DNA of 64,000 nucleotides from Narthecium ossifragum (taxonomy: Eukaryota; Streptophyta; Magnoliopsida; Dioscoreales; Nartheciaceae). This document shows positions 1-11,490 of this stretch, one piece after another (within the stretch, counting starts at the first letter, position 1; every line of letters begins with the position of its first letter). The notes beneath the pieces were generated by a model that had not been told where the DNA came from, did no database searches, and saw nothing but the letters and a program-made list of their open reading frames with translations. The position numbers and the translations under genes were made by a program. Location: contig OY986973.1 of the NCBI GenBank assembly GCA_963920575.1, forward strand, positions 15,300,062 to 15,364,061, given 5' to 3'.

Positions 1-1129
1 CCATGAATATTCACCGTTCGAATTAAATTCGAATCTCTCCTCGATCATAGTTAATTAGAAACAACCGATCTAATCAACCCTAACTACTAAATAACCTAAG
101 ACACGCGCTGTAGATTTAATCTAGTATCAGCCTTAAGAATAGGGAGATCGATGAAGCTAAACAACACAAGCACAAGCGGTTGCATTTAATCTAGTCGAAT
201 ATTATTCCTAAGATCTATTAATCTCTGAAACGCAGTAAATCAATAGATCCTAGTTGCTTCGCAGATTAGAGGGATCAAACAATTACGGAGTTAATATCCA
301 ACCTAGCAGTAGATCGCAATGAATAATAAACTAGTAGGCCTCCTAGCAATTAGACAAGACAATCATGAAGATTTAATGACAGAAGAACAATCCTCAAAAG
401 ATTCCAATAAGTAAGAGAAAACCTAGGAAAAATATAAAAGAGTAGAAAATAGCAGCCAAAAGTGTCCAGAAAATCCCCCCACAAACCCTAGAAAGAGTCT
501 TATTTCTAGCCTTAAAGTGTATCCATCTCCGGATTAGATCAAAACCGTTGATTTTCTTCACTGGGAAAGTAGGATCGATCCCACTATGGGTGTCGGATCG
601 ATCCGACTCATCAAAATCTTCAATTTCTAGTTACGTCCGAGTCCGATCGATCGTACTATAGTTGTCGGATCGATCGGACTTAGTAGAATGGATAGAGGGA
701 TCGATCGGACTGTGTACAGCTGAAAAGTATACATTCTGTCAGGTTTTTGCATACACGGATCGATCCTATTAGGGAGACGGATCGATCGGACTTTCCAGAG
801 TATTTACTGTTCTGCCATCCAGACTACGCCATCGGTACTAAAATTGACGTAACTTCTTCTAGGAAACTCGAAATCACGAACCGTAAAATTCTTCAGAAAC
901 TAGACTTCAAGAGCTTTCCAACCATATATGGAAAATCATCTGGTTCTTTATAAGAAGGTACAGTTTAATCTTTAAATTTGATTCATATACTTTTTTCAGC
1001 TTGTTTTCGAACTTAAGGACTTCAATTGCATCCTAAATCAAAATATAAGAATAATGAGTGTATTTAGGTACCAAATAAGCACAGGAGACTAAATATTAAG
1101 GGATAAAAATATAACATTATGCTTCATCA
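1..1129 (-). mobile_element. Athila/Tat-like LTR fragment
   Basis: Positions about 780-960 closely match 58370-58540 inside the LTR of the element at the right end of the window, including the stretch after TTCTGCCATYCAGACT. Several GGATCGATC palindromes lie at 590-790, as in that LTR. The right end (GCTTCATCA at 1121-1129) resembles the GACTCATCA/CATCACA ends of related LTRs at 16263, 52007 and 53552, which implies a minus-strand LTR. The left end is outside the window. It replaces the outer part of the chromovirus 3' LTR, so it is probably a later nested insertion. The only ORF (747-953) is not a gene. Confidence 0.6.
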
Positions 1130-1847
1130 TCATAGGACTCCTTCCTATTCGTCCACGCCAATAGCAACTTTCCCTGTGCCAAACTTCGTATTCCCCGTGT
1201 CATCACCTATTCCAAGTCGAATGCACGCGAGACATTTGAATTTGCTCGGCTGGATCGTCCTCCAAGGCCTATCCGCTCTGCCTAGCGTGCCGCCCCCTAG
1301 TCCGACTCGGAGTCGCGGGTCATCTTCAAATTCTTCCATGCTAAAACCGTTTCTGACCGCGTCATCCGTCTTGGAGCTTCCATCCCAAGTGGAATTAGGT
1401 GATTTGCCCGCATGGCTTGCTCTCTAGCACTTATCGCATCAGCCTAGGCAAGCCAAGTCCTAGTCCAACTAGGATTGGGCATCCTGAGCGCGTCACGCAC
1501 GCGCTGCGCGCACTCGACCCGCACACCCATCTTAGCCGTCTTGGTGCGCGCCCCACTTGCCTGACTTGCTCCCGCACGCGTGTTGCTCTGCTGGGCTCGC
1601 GCTGCACCGCGTCCTGGCGCGTTGTCTTCCTCCTTGGCCCGGTCCACCGCGCCATGCTTGGAATCCATCGTGCCATCTTTGGAGAAATGTCGTCTAGCCT
1701 CAATCAAGGACTTTTGCTCGTGCAATCATGGTGTTTCTATGCTGCCCATGACTTGGTGTGCCGCACCGTGTCATGGCCAAGGTCATGGCCCTTGTCAACT
1801 CCGGCTGACGCGCGCCATAGCCCGTGTCAGGATTCAAGGCCCTGACA
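1130..1847 (-). mobile_element. 3' LTR remnant of chromovirus
   Basis: This stretch is a diverged duplicate of 12061-12783, starting with TAGGACTCCTTCCTATTCG in both and running in the same order. The two copies flank a minus-strand gypsy internal region, so they are its LTRs. The segment ends at CCTGACA (1841-1847) next to a pyrimidine run that is the polypurine tract on the minus strand. About 570 bp of LTR that should lie further left are missing and replaced by the LTR fragment at 1-1129. ORFs here are chance, since LTRs do not code in this class. Confidence 0.75.
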
Positions 1848-3086
1848 AACCTCCCCCACCAGAGGAGCCCGACGCCCTCGTCGGATGTGTGTTGAGGTAG
1901 TCCTGGACCAACTCCTCAAACTGCCATAAGTTGACATCATGCTCCCATGATGTCTCTGAATCTGGAAGTCTCTTCCATTTGACCAAGTAGAAGACACACC
2001 AGCTTCTCTTGTCTTTCCCTTCTTGCCTCCGATCTAGAATGGCTTCTGCTTCTTTTTCGAACTCGACCCGTACCGTCGGTGGAGTTCTCTTCACTACGTT
2101 CCTTGCTAGATCCTCCTGGTCAGCATGGTGCGGCTTCAAATAGCTCACATGGAACGTGGGGTGAATCTTGAGCCGGTCGGGGAGAAGCAGTCGGTAGGCT
2201 GAGCGGCCTACCCTCTTGACGACCTCGAATGGTCCGTCATACCGTGGCACCAATCCCTTGTGCGTTGTCTTTCGACTAAATTGCTTCAAAATCTACGGGG
2301 TTAGTTTCAAAAGGACTCGATCACCTACTTGAAACTCCAAAGGCCTCCTGCCTTGATCCGCATATTTCTTCATCCTCTTCTGGGCCTTCCTCAAGCTGTC
2401 TTGAGCTACCTCGATCATCTCCTGTTGATCTCTTCCAAACTTGGAAGCCGCCGGGCTTCCTTCTCCTCCTTGTGCCGCCAGGTCAAGGGGAGCCAACGGT
2501 TGTTGGCCTAGCACGAGCTCGAAAGGACTCTTCCCTGTCGCCGATGATCTCTGCAAGTTGTAGGAGAACTGTGCCACGTCAAGAAGCTCGAGCCAATTCC
2601 ATTGGTTCGCAGTCATGTAGTGCCGCAAGTACTCCTCCAACAAAGCATTGATCCGCTCTGTCTGGCCGTTAGTCTGTGGGTGGTTTGCCGTCGAAAACTT
2701 CAGTTGAGACCCCATGATCTTGAACAGATGGGTCCAGAATCGCCCAGTGAACCGCTCGTCCCTGTCGCTTACGATGTCACGTGGGAGCCTGAAGTGCTTG
2801 ACCACGTTTCTAAAGAAGAGGTCCGTTGTGACCTCCGAGGGGCAGCCCTTGGTCACTGGGATAAAGATGGCATATTTGGAGAAGCGATCCACCACCACAA
2901 GGATCGTCGATTTGCCATCCACCTTCGGAAGACCTACAATGAAATCCATAGAGAGGGATTGCATAATACCTTCCGGAATAGGGAGTGGTTGAAGAAGTCC
3001 CGCTTGCTTCCTCCGCTCCATCTTGTCTAGTTGGCACACTAGACAAGTCCTCACATGAAGCTCGATGTCCTCCTCCATCTTTGGCC
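1834..3086 (-). pseudogene. Chromovirus integrase core and chromodomain
   Basis: The minus-strand reading begins at the WPK just inside 3086 and shows the zinc-binding CLVC pair, then the DDE core: MDFIVGLP (first Asp), VSDRDERF (second Asp), HPQTNGQTERIN (Glu). The GPF/Y-type stretch YDGPFEVVKRVG follows, then a chromodomain ending FYLVKWKRLPDSETSWE, which in known chromoviruses targets integration to marked chromatin. A single in-frame TAG at 2293-2295 splits core from chromodomain; the frame is otherwise continuous. The terminal stop (1834-1836) lies inside the 3' LTR, as is common. Its N-terminal part is beyond the solo LTR, at 5405-5785. Confidence 0.88.
1850..1861 (-). other. Polypurine tract of chromovirus
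   Basis: On the minus strand this reads TGGTGGGGGAGG, immediately before the TGTCAGG start of the 3' LTR. It is the expected plus-strand DNA primer site for reverse transcription. Confidence 0.7.
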
Positions 3087-3091
3087 AATAG

Positions 3092-5404
3092 TGTGAGGAC
3101 CTGTCCCTCTACACCTATGGCTCGTCGTGGACCGCAAGGGCAATTTGGTAAATTGTGCCTTGTCGGCTTGTTTCACACTCGCGTGCACACACACTGATCA
3201 TGTTTGTGGTAATGTTTGGCTAGAATGGTTAGTGGGACCCGGGATCAAAAGATCTGGGCTTGGGCCTAAGTTCTAGCCCAAGTCTACCTTTCTGCACCTA
3301 AAGGATCGATTCTTCCTTGCTAGAAGATCGATCTTTTTGGTGCCAGAGAGTCAAGTGTGATCGTTATGAAGGATCAATATTTCCTTAGGGAAAGATCGAT
3401 CATTCATAGGTCGGTTCGTTTGCCTATAAAGCATACGAGACTTTCTTCCTTGAATCCTTTTGAAATCCGGAGATCTGAGCTCAGATCTTGCGATTTTTGA
3501 AGGTGTTTGAGGACGATCCAAGGCCTAGCAGCTAGGATTGAAGCTGCTCTTGCTTAGGTAGGGATTCCTACCTACAATCTTTTCGAGTTTTTGGTTTTTC
3601 CGGTTTGATTATGTTCTTTTGCTTAGATCTATAGATACGCATGTTTGTTTTTCGTGATTTCACCGGTTTTGGACTCGTAGGATCTTGATCTATCAGATCC
3701 CAGAGTTTTGTTAAGTTTGGATGTATTTTCCAACGGTATTTCTCGCCGGAAGTACGCCGGAGAACCCATCCGGATCGATCCTTCTAGAGGAAGGATCGAT
3801 GCCTCTGGGTTGGTCATGCTGCGCTCGATGAAGGATCGATCCTCTGCTTGGAGAAGATCGATCCTGGGTCTTGGGTAGCATGGTTACCCTGCGTCGCGAG
3901 AAAGATCGATCTTCCTGGGAGGAAGGATCGATCTTTCTTGGCGCGACAAGAAGGGTGCCCTCTGTCTCGAGAAAGATCAATCTTCCTGGGAGGAAGGATC
4001 GATCTTCTTTAGCTCGACAGTGAGGGAAGGCTCACTGTTTCTTAAAAGATCGATCTTTTCTTAGGAAAAGATCGATCCTTTAGTAGCAGAGAGGATTTTT
4101 CATGGCATTTGCCCGCGGGACTTGGTATGCCGGTTTTTCTTATCGCTTTATACCTTGTACATATGTTTAAGCATGTTAGCCCTATAATAGGGGCAGTGGT
4201 GAACCGAGGAGTGATGACTCCCGGGTTGTTTAGAATAAACGGGAGGGTAGCCCTACAGCTTTCCTTAGCCTCGCATGCCGGCGTGCGCCAAGGGCTTTAT
4301 CTGTGATATCTGTGAGCTATTGTTTGCGGGGGTGCTTCCCGATGCAGGTGTTGTGGTGGACTGCTGGCAGTTGGTGGTGGTACCACTGCAGCAGCTCCTA
4401 GACCTTACTTACCTGTTCACCACCCCGGAGCGGCAGGGTGCCGTGCCCATATCTTGTTATTTATATCCTCACATATTGTTGCATGCTTACATGTATTATC
4501 CTGCGCATGTCCATAGCATGCATTGCTTGTGCATTAGTTGCATCTGTGTAAGGCGTTGCCGATCCGGGGTTTTCGGGTAGCCCGGATCTAGCTCTAGGAC
4601 CGTTGCGGGTAGCTTGGTCCAGGACTCGATTTGTAGTATTCAGTCGTTTTCGATGATAGGGTTAGATGACCTGAATACATGTTGTTTGATGTTTAGAGGT
4701 CGTGTCGGCCTCAAGCCAGATGTTGTGCGTGCAACCGGTGTCTGTTCTCGTCCTTTGGGGCCGTCGGAGTAAGTCCAGCCCATGCAGTGTTTGTTCCTGC
4801 CCGCATGGCGACCAATGTGGGCCCAGTTAGTTTGGGTGACCACAGCTGGAACCCTGCGACACTAGGTGTATCCAGGATGGGCCCAGTCATTTGGGGTGAC
4901 CATTGTTGGGTATGCCTAGGGACACCGGCAAAGGGTTATGGGACCCTTGCTGCACACCCAAGTCTTGCTTGGAGGTGACACTGTTGTGTTCCCTCCCTTG
5001 TGAGTATCGTAGTGTAGTGTCCCTGCTGAGCTTAGTGCTCACTCCTACCCGGGCTGCGTTTTGCAGGTGCTGGCGCTAGCTCTTCTTCGGTCGCCCCTAC
5101 CGGGCCGGTGTTTGGTGACGTGGCGCCGTCTGGCGGTGCTTGAGGAGTGGTGATCTCAGTTTCTACCTTTTGTTATAGATAGTATCCTACGGGAGAGATA
5201 AATGTATAATTTCCCTGTTTGAGGACTTGTATTTATATATCGGTTTCAATCTTTGAGGTTTGTGATTGTATAATACAGGATGATTATGAATTGCTATGGT
5301 AACCACTACGATTAGAGGGAAACCTCGCCAAACTTTCCGCAGTAGATTAGGTTCCGCTTCGTGTCGCCCGGCCCGGTTGGGCCTACGCGGGTCGAGGCGC
5401 GACA
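3092..5404 (+). mobile_element. Solo LTR, Tekay/Del-like family (copy 1)
   Basis: It starts TGTGAGGACC and ends GCGCGACA, and is flanked by a perfect 5-bp target duplication AATAG (3087-3091 and 5405-5409). No internal region is present, so it is a solo LTR left by LTR-LTR recombination. It interrupts the integrase between its H2C2 finger and its core. A TATAAA at 3425-3430 fits an LTR promoter. Many degenerate GATCGATC palindromes fill 3300-4085 downstream of it. Related copies lie at 5791-8366, 12784-16526, 44070-46345 and 54774-56941. The clade assignment rests on LTR length and end sequences and is inference. ORFs inside are not genes. Confidence 0.92.
3425..3430 (+). promoter_or_regulatory. 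LTR TATA box
   Basis: TATAAA within solo LTR copy 1. Equivalent boxes occur in copy 3 (TATAAG, 12881-12886) and, inverted, in copy 4 (45955-45960), so the position is conserved in the family. Confidence 0.55.
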
Positions 5405-5785
5405 AATAGTAACTTCGGCCAAGTAGAGCGGAAGTCCGCTCCCGTCCTGGATGACCTACCCATCTAGAATCGTGGGTCTCTTTGATCAGGGAGACCCAGA
5501 TTCCTCCCTTGGGAACATAGAGCCACCCGCCCTTTGCTCGCAGCAAGCCATCCTCGAGCCAGAACCGTCGCACGGTCCCGTCTTGGACATCCTTCACAAG
5601 CTTTTGATACTCGAAGTCGTCCTTCGTCTAGGCCTTGATCTTCTCGAACCAACCCTCCTCCACCTGGACTAGGGCTGCAACATAGTCCATCACTTGTTGC
5701 CGGCTCAAAGAATCCGCCACCTGGTTGTGTCGCCCAGGTTTGTGCTGCCACTCGAAGTAGAACTCCTGTAGGAACTCCTGCCACC
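5405..5785 (-). pseudogene. Chromovirus RNase H tail and integrase H2C2 finger
   Basis: On the minus strand this codes for the end of the RNase H/linker (FYFEWQHKPGRHNQVADSLS, with the conserved ADxLSR motif) and the start of integrase (LYVPKGG, then the HDSRWVGHPGRERT histidine pair of the H2C2 zinc finger). It joins the RT-RNase H segment beyond 8366 on one side and the integrase core below 3087 on the other. The two solo LTRs therefore landed only about 380 bp apart in one element. At least one in-frame stop interrupts it near 5625. Confidence 0.85.
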
Positions 5786-5790
5786 TAGCT

Positions 5791-8366
5791 TGTCGCGCCC
5801 CGGCCCAGGAAACCCATCCCGGACCGGGACACGAGGGGAAAACCTACATCTACTGACAACCAACAGCGGAGACAGAATACAATAAACGAAAAGCGAAAGT
5901 AAAGTTAACACTAAATACAATAAAACATTAAATACATCAGGGTTACAAATATTACAACATTTACAATTTAACAAAAAGAAAAAACATCGCCTGAGGTCTC
6001 CGCAAACACACAACAAAAGCCCTCCTGGCCCTCAAACAAGGTCGGCTGGCGACGCGCTGCCGCAGGACGAACACCGGGGCCCACAGGAGAGGTGCTGGTA
6101 CCTGTACCTACAAACAATACGATCCAGGTAGGAATGAGCAAAAAGCTCAGTAGGGTTCTACTCTACGACTCTCACAAGGGAAGGCGACTCCAACCGTACT
6201 AACTCTGTGCCAAGTGCTGAGGCCTGCCAAGGACCCCATAAATCCCGTCAGTAACCCGAAAGGTGCCTGTCCGAAGTACGTCCTCCGACGGCCACTGCTC
6301 AAGGGTGGTCCAACTCCGACAGTCCCTGACGCAGGGTGGACAATGACGCTACCAGTAGGACACCCCTCTCCAAGCGGGATCTCCACGCCTGGCGGAACAA
6401 CCGGGGTTACCACAACCATCTCCCAGCACTCAAAGCATAGAGCCAATACAATCCCTAAACTCCAAATCAAGAGCTAAGTCCTACCATGGGTCCCACACAC
6501 CCCATCAATAACCCCAGGGTTCCTGTCCATAGTACGTCCTCCGACGGCCTCAGTTCAGGGGTGGGCTTACTCCGACATTCCCTGACACCAAGTGGACAAC
6601 GACGCTACCAGTAGGACAACCATGCCAGGGTAACGGCGGCCAACACTTAGCTATTGATACTGAAGTCCTAGGGACAACCCCAAAACCACGATTTGCCTAT
6701 CATGACTATAATGCACAGGAAAGCAAGACAATAATAAAACAATAGAATAAATAGGCAGATAAATAACAATATAAACAGACAGATAATTAAGCAGTAAGGC
6801 AGATAGATGAAACAGTAAAGCATGCAGATAATATAACAACAGTTATAACAATATTAACAGATAAATCTAACGCAATAAAGGTTTAAACTACAAGAATTCA
6901 ATACTATGACGGCGCCCACGGCCCGTAGACAAACAACACACAATCAATCGAAAATTCGGCATTATGACGACGCAAAAGGTCGTCAACCGAAATTCCTACA
7001 ACAGGGCACACCCCTGGCCACACAGCACAACAATACAGATAATCACAGCTAACAATAAGCTAAGGCACACCTTCGGCCCGCTTATCAATCTAAACATCCC
7101 AAGGGGCATTACTCCCTTGGTTCAACCACAAAGCAGAAAAGGGCACACTGTCGGCCCATCTATTCTACGCAATTAAAATACATACACAAATCTAACAAAA
7201 TTAGCATTAATTGCAAGAAGAGATACTATTTGCATAATTGAAACCTAGGGCAATACATGCTTAAAACTTGGCATAAATCCTTCGAAAAATACCCTCGAAT
7301 TCACAGACATGATATCTAACGACCCTATCAATCTACTACGAGAAGGCCGAAGCAAATAGATCAAGAAAACCCCATTTTCGGCCAAAACACCAAGCTTTTA
7401 TCAAAAGTCCAGTTTCGTCGCAGATTAGCAAACAATTCACTGTAAATTGTAGAAAAATCTGAAAATTGTGAAATCAGCGGCAATCGGAAGATAACTCGAT
7501 GATCTACAACTTTCATCTTGAAAGTTTCGCGAGATCATGCATGAATGAGCCGGGATCTGAGCTCGAACGGTTCAGCTCACAGAAAAACAGGGCTTCGACG
7601 AAATCCGGGAAAAGGCTTGCATAAATCCGGACAAAACCAAGATCAAATCCTACCAAGCTCTAATCAATTGCTAAACAAGTCTATAAGCATCATATTACAC
7701 ATATAAAACCCTAGATCTAACACCCAAACCCTAGATCTAACATATTTTGGAGATCAAGGTAGAACCCTACTTTCAACGCTCATCCAAGCTTCCTCCTAGC
7801 TGATCCGTCGTCCTCCCTCGCCGCCGTCGTCACCAGCTCGCCGGAGAGCCGTCGAAGACAACCCACAGCCGCAGCCTCCGCGGGAGAAGGAAGAGGAGAT
7901 GCCGCGAGGGAGCGAGAGGGAAGGAAGGAGGAGGAGGAGGGAACCTCGCCGCCGCCTCTGGTCGCCGGGGAAGATGGCCGGAGGGGGAAGAGAGGTCGCG
8001 GGAGAAGAAAGGGAAGGAGGAGAGGGTCGGGCACGGGTAAGCAGGGAAGGAAGGGAAAGAAAAGAAAAGAAAGGAAAAGAAAAAGAAGAGAGAGAGAAGA
8101 GAAAGCTGAGCCAATTAAGTCGCTGAGCTGGTCTAGCTGAGTCAACTGATCGGATTGGATCCGATTTGACCCCAAATTGCGATCTCGCCGCAATCTCATC
8201 CGGATCTGATGATCGCGGATGCTCCTACTGGATCTATTCAATCACGTACATCAATCAAGGCTGTGTGTGCACACGCGGGTGTGAAACAAACCAACAAGGC
8301 GCAATTTGACCAAATTGCCCTTGCGGTCAACAACGAGCCACAGGAATAGAGGAACGGGTCCTCACA
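5791..8366 (-). mobile_element. Solo LTR, Tekay/Del-like family (copy 2, inverted)
   Basis: It is bounded by TGTCGCGCCCC and GGGTCCTCACA, the reverse-complement ends of copy 1, and flanked by a perfect 5-bp target duplication TAGCT (5786-5790 and 8367-8371). At 2576 bp it is slightly longer than copy 1 and lies in the opposite orientation. Because the internal region is absent and the duplication is perfect, it is a solo LTR. The long purine/pyrimidine-biased ORFs at 7780-8241 are in the leader part of the LTR and show no protein family. The most similar copy is the interrupted one at 54774-56941. Confidence 0.92.
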
Positions 8367-9590
8367 TAGCTTGCTTATGAGAGAGCTTCTTCTGTGTCTG
8401 GAAATAGGTGTTGGCAACGTTGTCCGTCTTGACCACGAACTTGGTGTCGAGAAGGTACACCCGCCAGGTGCGAAGACAGTGCACTACGGCCACCATCTCC
8501 TTCTCATGTGTTGAATAGCGTGTCTCTGCATCGTTGAGCTTGCGGCTTCCAAACGCCACTGGATGTCCCTCCTGGACTAGCACCTCGCCAAGAGCTTGAT
8601 CAGATGCGTCGGTGTGGACTTCGAAGGGGAGAGAGAAGTCCGGGAGCCTAAGAACTGGCTCGCTGGCGATGACCTCCTTCAGCTTCTGAAAGGCCTCCGC
8701 GCATTGCCCTGTCCAACACCAAACTTGATCTTTCTTTAGTAAGTCAGTCAAGGGTGTTACCTTTTTGGAGTAGCCTTTGATAAACCGGTGGTAGTAGTTG
8801 GCTAAGCCGAGGAAGCTTCGAAGCTCAGGGACTTTTGTTGGCGCCGACCAATCCAAAATTGCTTCGATCTTCCGAGGATCCATCCTCACTGTGCCACCCC
8901 TGATCTTGTGCCCCAAGAATGAAACCTCCTTGACCGCGAACTCACACTTCTCCACTTTGACATAGAGAGAGTGTTCCCGCAGCCTCTGTAAGATCTTGCT
9001 CATGTGCTCCACATGGGCCTCCAGGGAGTCACTGTACACCACGATATCATCAAGGTAGACGACCACGAACCGATCGAGGAAGTCATAGAGCAGATCGTTC
9101 ATCAAATGACAAAAGTGGTTGGGGCATTAGTCAGGGCGAATGGCATGACCAGGAACTCATATGCGCCGTACCGCGTCACGCACGTGGTCTTGGCCTCGTT
9201 TCCTTCCGCAATGCGCACTTGCCAATAACCAGACCTCAAATCTAGTTTAGAGAATACCTGGGCCTTGGACAAGCGATCGAAGAGGTCATGCACCAACGGA
9301 ACTGGATATTTGTCCCGCATGGTCAGCTTGTTCAGGGCGCGGTAGTCGATGCACATCCTCAATGTGCCGTCTTGCTTCCTTTGGAACAAGACCGATGAGC
9401 CATAAGGGGAAGTAGAGGGGCGGATGAGTCCTGACTTGAGCAACTCCTCTAGTTGCTTCTTGAGCTCTGCGAGCTCGGATGGTGCCATGCGGTATGGTGC
9501 TTGGGCTGGTGCGCGGGCGCCGGGCAACAGCTCGATGCGGTGGTCGATTGCGCGGCGGGGAGGCAACTGCTTGGGCAGCTGCGGTGGCAT
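8367..9590 (-). pseudogene. Chromovirus reverse transcriptase-RNase H
   Basis: Minus-strand reading: the RT starts with [20 protein letters not shown], then [31 protein letters not shown], the fingers/palm [13 protein letters not shown], and the catalytic YLDD in [11 protein letters not shown]. The RNase H part follows ([16 protein letters not shown] with the first Asp; [14 protein letters not shown] with the Glu). A 1-nt deletion near 9105, within a T run, splits the frame between the APTTF and [12 protein letters not shown] blocks. Apart from that lesion both halves are open. The product would be the polymerase that copies element RNA in virus-like particles. Confidence 0.9.
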
Positions 9591-10551
9591 GACGTCGATG
9601 TACTCCTACAGCATGTTGAGAACTGCCGCTAGCACATGGGCTGATGCAGACTCTGGCTCTGCAGACATACTACACAGATTCTGCTTACCTGATCCTGGCG
9701 CGTCCTGGGCTGGCTGTACCCTTGCTGCCGCCCTGGCGCTCTGGATCTACCGCGTGCCACTGCTTCCTGCATCGTCTCTACAATCGCGTGCGAAACTGTT
9801 ATCCCTCGCCTCAATGCTTTGGCTGGCGAAACTACTGCTTGCCCACTGGTTTGGCTACACCACAGCCAATGTCACCAGGAAGGTTGGATCACCCTTTCGT
9901 ACGCCGTCCTTCAGTTGTATGGCTGACAGTAGCCCAGCTTTCGCTCCATGCTTCGCTGGTGTCGCGGCCCTTACAAAGTGAGGACTTCACTCGTCGGGCA
10001 GCAACATACCGTTGAGGTAAGGCATCACCATTGCCTTGCTGCTCCGAAAGAACTCGTTGCCCAAGATGACGTCAAAGTCATCTAGTGGCATCACCATTGC
10101 CTTGCTGCTCCGAAAGAACTCGTTGCCCAAGATGACGTCGAAGTCATCTAGTGGCACCACCAAGAAATCCACGGACGCCCGTGACTGCCTTTGCATCAGA
10201 ATTGACCGCCTTGATGCGATTGGAACTGGTGGTGATCTTGGTTTTGAGATGCTCGGCCGCATGTTGGGCTAAGAAGTTGTGGGTGGCGCCGGTGTCGAGC
10301 ATGACCATCATCTTCACTTCTTGAAGGTTGATCTGGACATGCATGAGGCCGGTTGTAGGGGTAGCCCGCAACGTGTTGAGGAGTTGTAGCGGGTTGACCC
10401 TCGTTGGAGAATCCGAATCTCCATCTTCTTCTCTAACCAATGCGTTGAGCTTCTCTCTTTTAGGGCAATCTCGAGCCCTATGGGGTCCATTGCATATGAA
10501 ACACCCCATAGGAGACTTGGTCGGCTCCTGTAACTTAGCCTTACCTTTCTC
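9591..10551 (-). pseudogene. Chromovirus zinc knuckle, aspartic protease and linker
   Basis: Minus strand from 10551: a CCHC zinc knuckle (CFICNGPHRARDC), then the protease with MLDTGATHNFL (the DTG active site), and DFDVILGNEFF, the usual conserved block near the protease C-terminus. The frame changes between about 10180 and 10150, so the protease is broken. A 66-bp in-frame tandem duplication at 10021-10152 repeats the DFDVILGNEFF block. The stretch 9600-9985 should be the protease-RT linker but has stops in every minus frame and is not recognisable. Confidence 0.8.
10021..10152 (-). repeat. 66-bp tandem duplication in protease region
   Basis: Units 10021-10086 and 10087-10152 differ by a single base by eye. 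Because 66 is a multiple of three, 22 residues containing DFDVILGNEFF are duplicated in frame. Confidence 0.92.
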
Positions 10552-11445
10552 CTATAGCCGCTTCTTCCCCTTGGCTTTCTCTCCCTTGGACTTTGGCTTG
10601 TCCTTAGGTTTTAGGGGCCGGTTGTTGTTGCTCTCCACCGGCTTGGGCTGACGGAAGTCCACCAAGGCATCCGCCGCGGCCATGGCTGAGGGGAGGTCTT
10701 TCACTCCTTGTCTCCTCAGCTCCAACTGTGCCCATCCCTGAAGACATGACAAAAAGTTAAACAACTTATCAGACTCAGACATATCCTTATTGTCCAGCAT
10801 GAGGCTACTGAATGCCTTCACGTAGTCTCTCAGCAGTCCCGTCTGCTTCAGGTTCTTCAGAGCCTCCCTCGCGACCCACGCCGTGTTGTTGGGGAGGAAT
10901 TGATCCTTCAGCTCCTTGCTGAAGACGTTCCAAGTTGAAATCTTGGGGCGGCCGGAGGTTGCATCATCATCCAATCTGGTGCGCCACCAGAGTTTTGCAT
11001 CGCCGGACAGGTACATTGCAGCAACTGACACTTTGTCACCTTCAAGGATGTGGGCAGCCTCGAAATATTGCTCAAGGTCCCACAAGAAATTCTCGAGTTC
11101 CTTGGCGTTCTGTACGCCTCCAATGGACTTAGGCTCGGGCACTTTAAATTTTCCCATGCTCTCACGAGAATCGGACCTTGACACGGCCCGCTTGATGACG
11201 ACCAGCTCGCTGTCGATCCAGTCCATGAACTCCTCCAAGAGAATCTGGATCCGATTCAAGCCATGCTCTGAAGACGCCGCCCGTCCTTCTAGCTCGGCTC
11301 TCATCATGTCAGAGGAGTTCTTGAGATTGAAAATCTCCTCCTCCATTGCTGTCATGCGCGCATGAAGAGGTGGAATCTCTTCTGCCAGGGCTTCACCAAG
11401 ATTGCCCTCGAGACGAGTAACGTGATCACGGACCTCCAACGCCAT
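10552..11445 (-). pseudogene. Chromovirus gag
   Basis: A 297-codon minus-strand ORF starting at 11445, shortly after the primer site, so the start is natural. The N-terminus is a coiled-coil-like stretch (EVRDHVTRLEGNLGEALAEE). The capsid domain follows, with KVPEPKSIGG, KELENFLWDLEQYF, AAMYLSGDAKLWW and LKNLKQTGLLRDYVKAFSSL, typical of retrotransposon gag. A TAG at 10552-10554 separates it from the CCHC zinc knuckle in the same frame. This may be decay, although stop-codon readthrough between gag and pol exists in other retroelements. Confidence 0.88.
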
Positions 11446-11470
11446 TGATCACGTTCTTAAGTTGGTAAAA

Positions 11471-11487
11471 ACCTAGCTCTGATACCA
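11471..11487 (-). other. Primer binding site (tRNA-Met type)
   Basis: The minus strand reads TGGTATCAGAGCTAGGT, beginning three bases inside the 5' LTR. TGGTATCAGAGC is the standard complement of the initiator tRNA-Met 3' end in plant retrotransposons. Confidence 0.88.
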
Positions 11488-11490
11488 AAT

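Larger units (their letters stand above)
1848..11490 (-). mobile_element. Ty3/gypsy chromovirus internal region (defective, interrupted)
   Basis: Reading on the minus strand from 11490 down, the order is tRNA-Met-type primer site, gag, zinc knuckle, aspartic protease, reverse transcriptase, RNase H, integrase, chromodomain. That order and the C-terminal chromodomain define a chromovirus. The gag block around the KELENFLWDLEQYF motif suggests the Galadriel (banana 'monkey') clade, from memory of that family. Solo LTRs at 3092-5404 and 5791-8366 were inserted later. When they are mentally removed, the RNase H and integrase readings line up across the gaps. In-frame stops (2293-2295, 10552-10554) and frameshifts (near 9105 and 10150-10180) make it non-autonomous. 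Confidence 0.88.

Noticed and set aside
1119..1845. ORFs of 90-148 aa duplicated at 12053-12871
   Set aside because: They are the two LTRs of the chromovirus; duplication reflects LTR identity, not a conserved gene.
7780..8241. Long hydrophobic/Arg-rich ORFs on both strands
   Set aside because: They lie inside solo LTR copy 2 in purine/pyrimidine-biased sequence and match no family; overlapping frames on both strands are open for compositional reasons.
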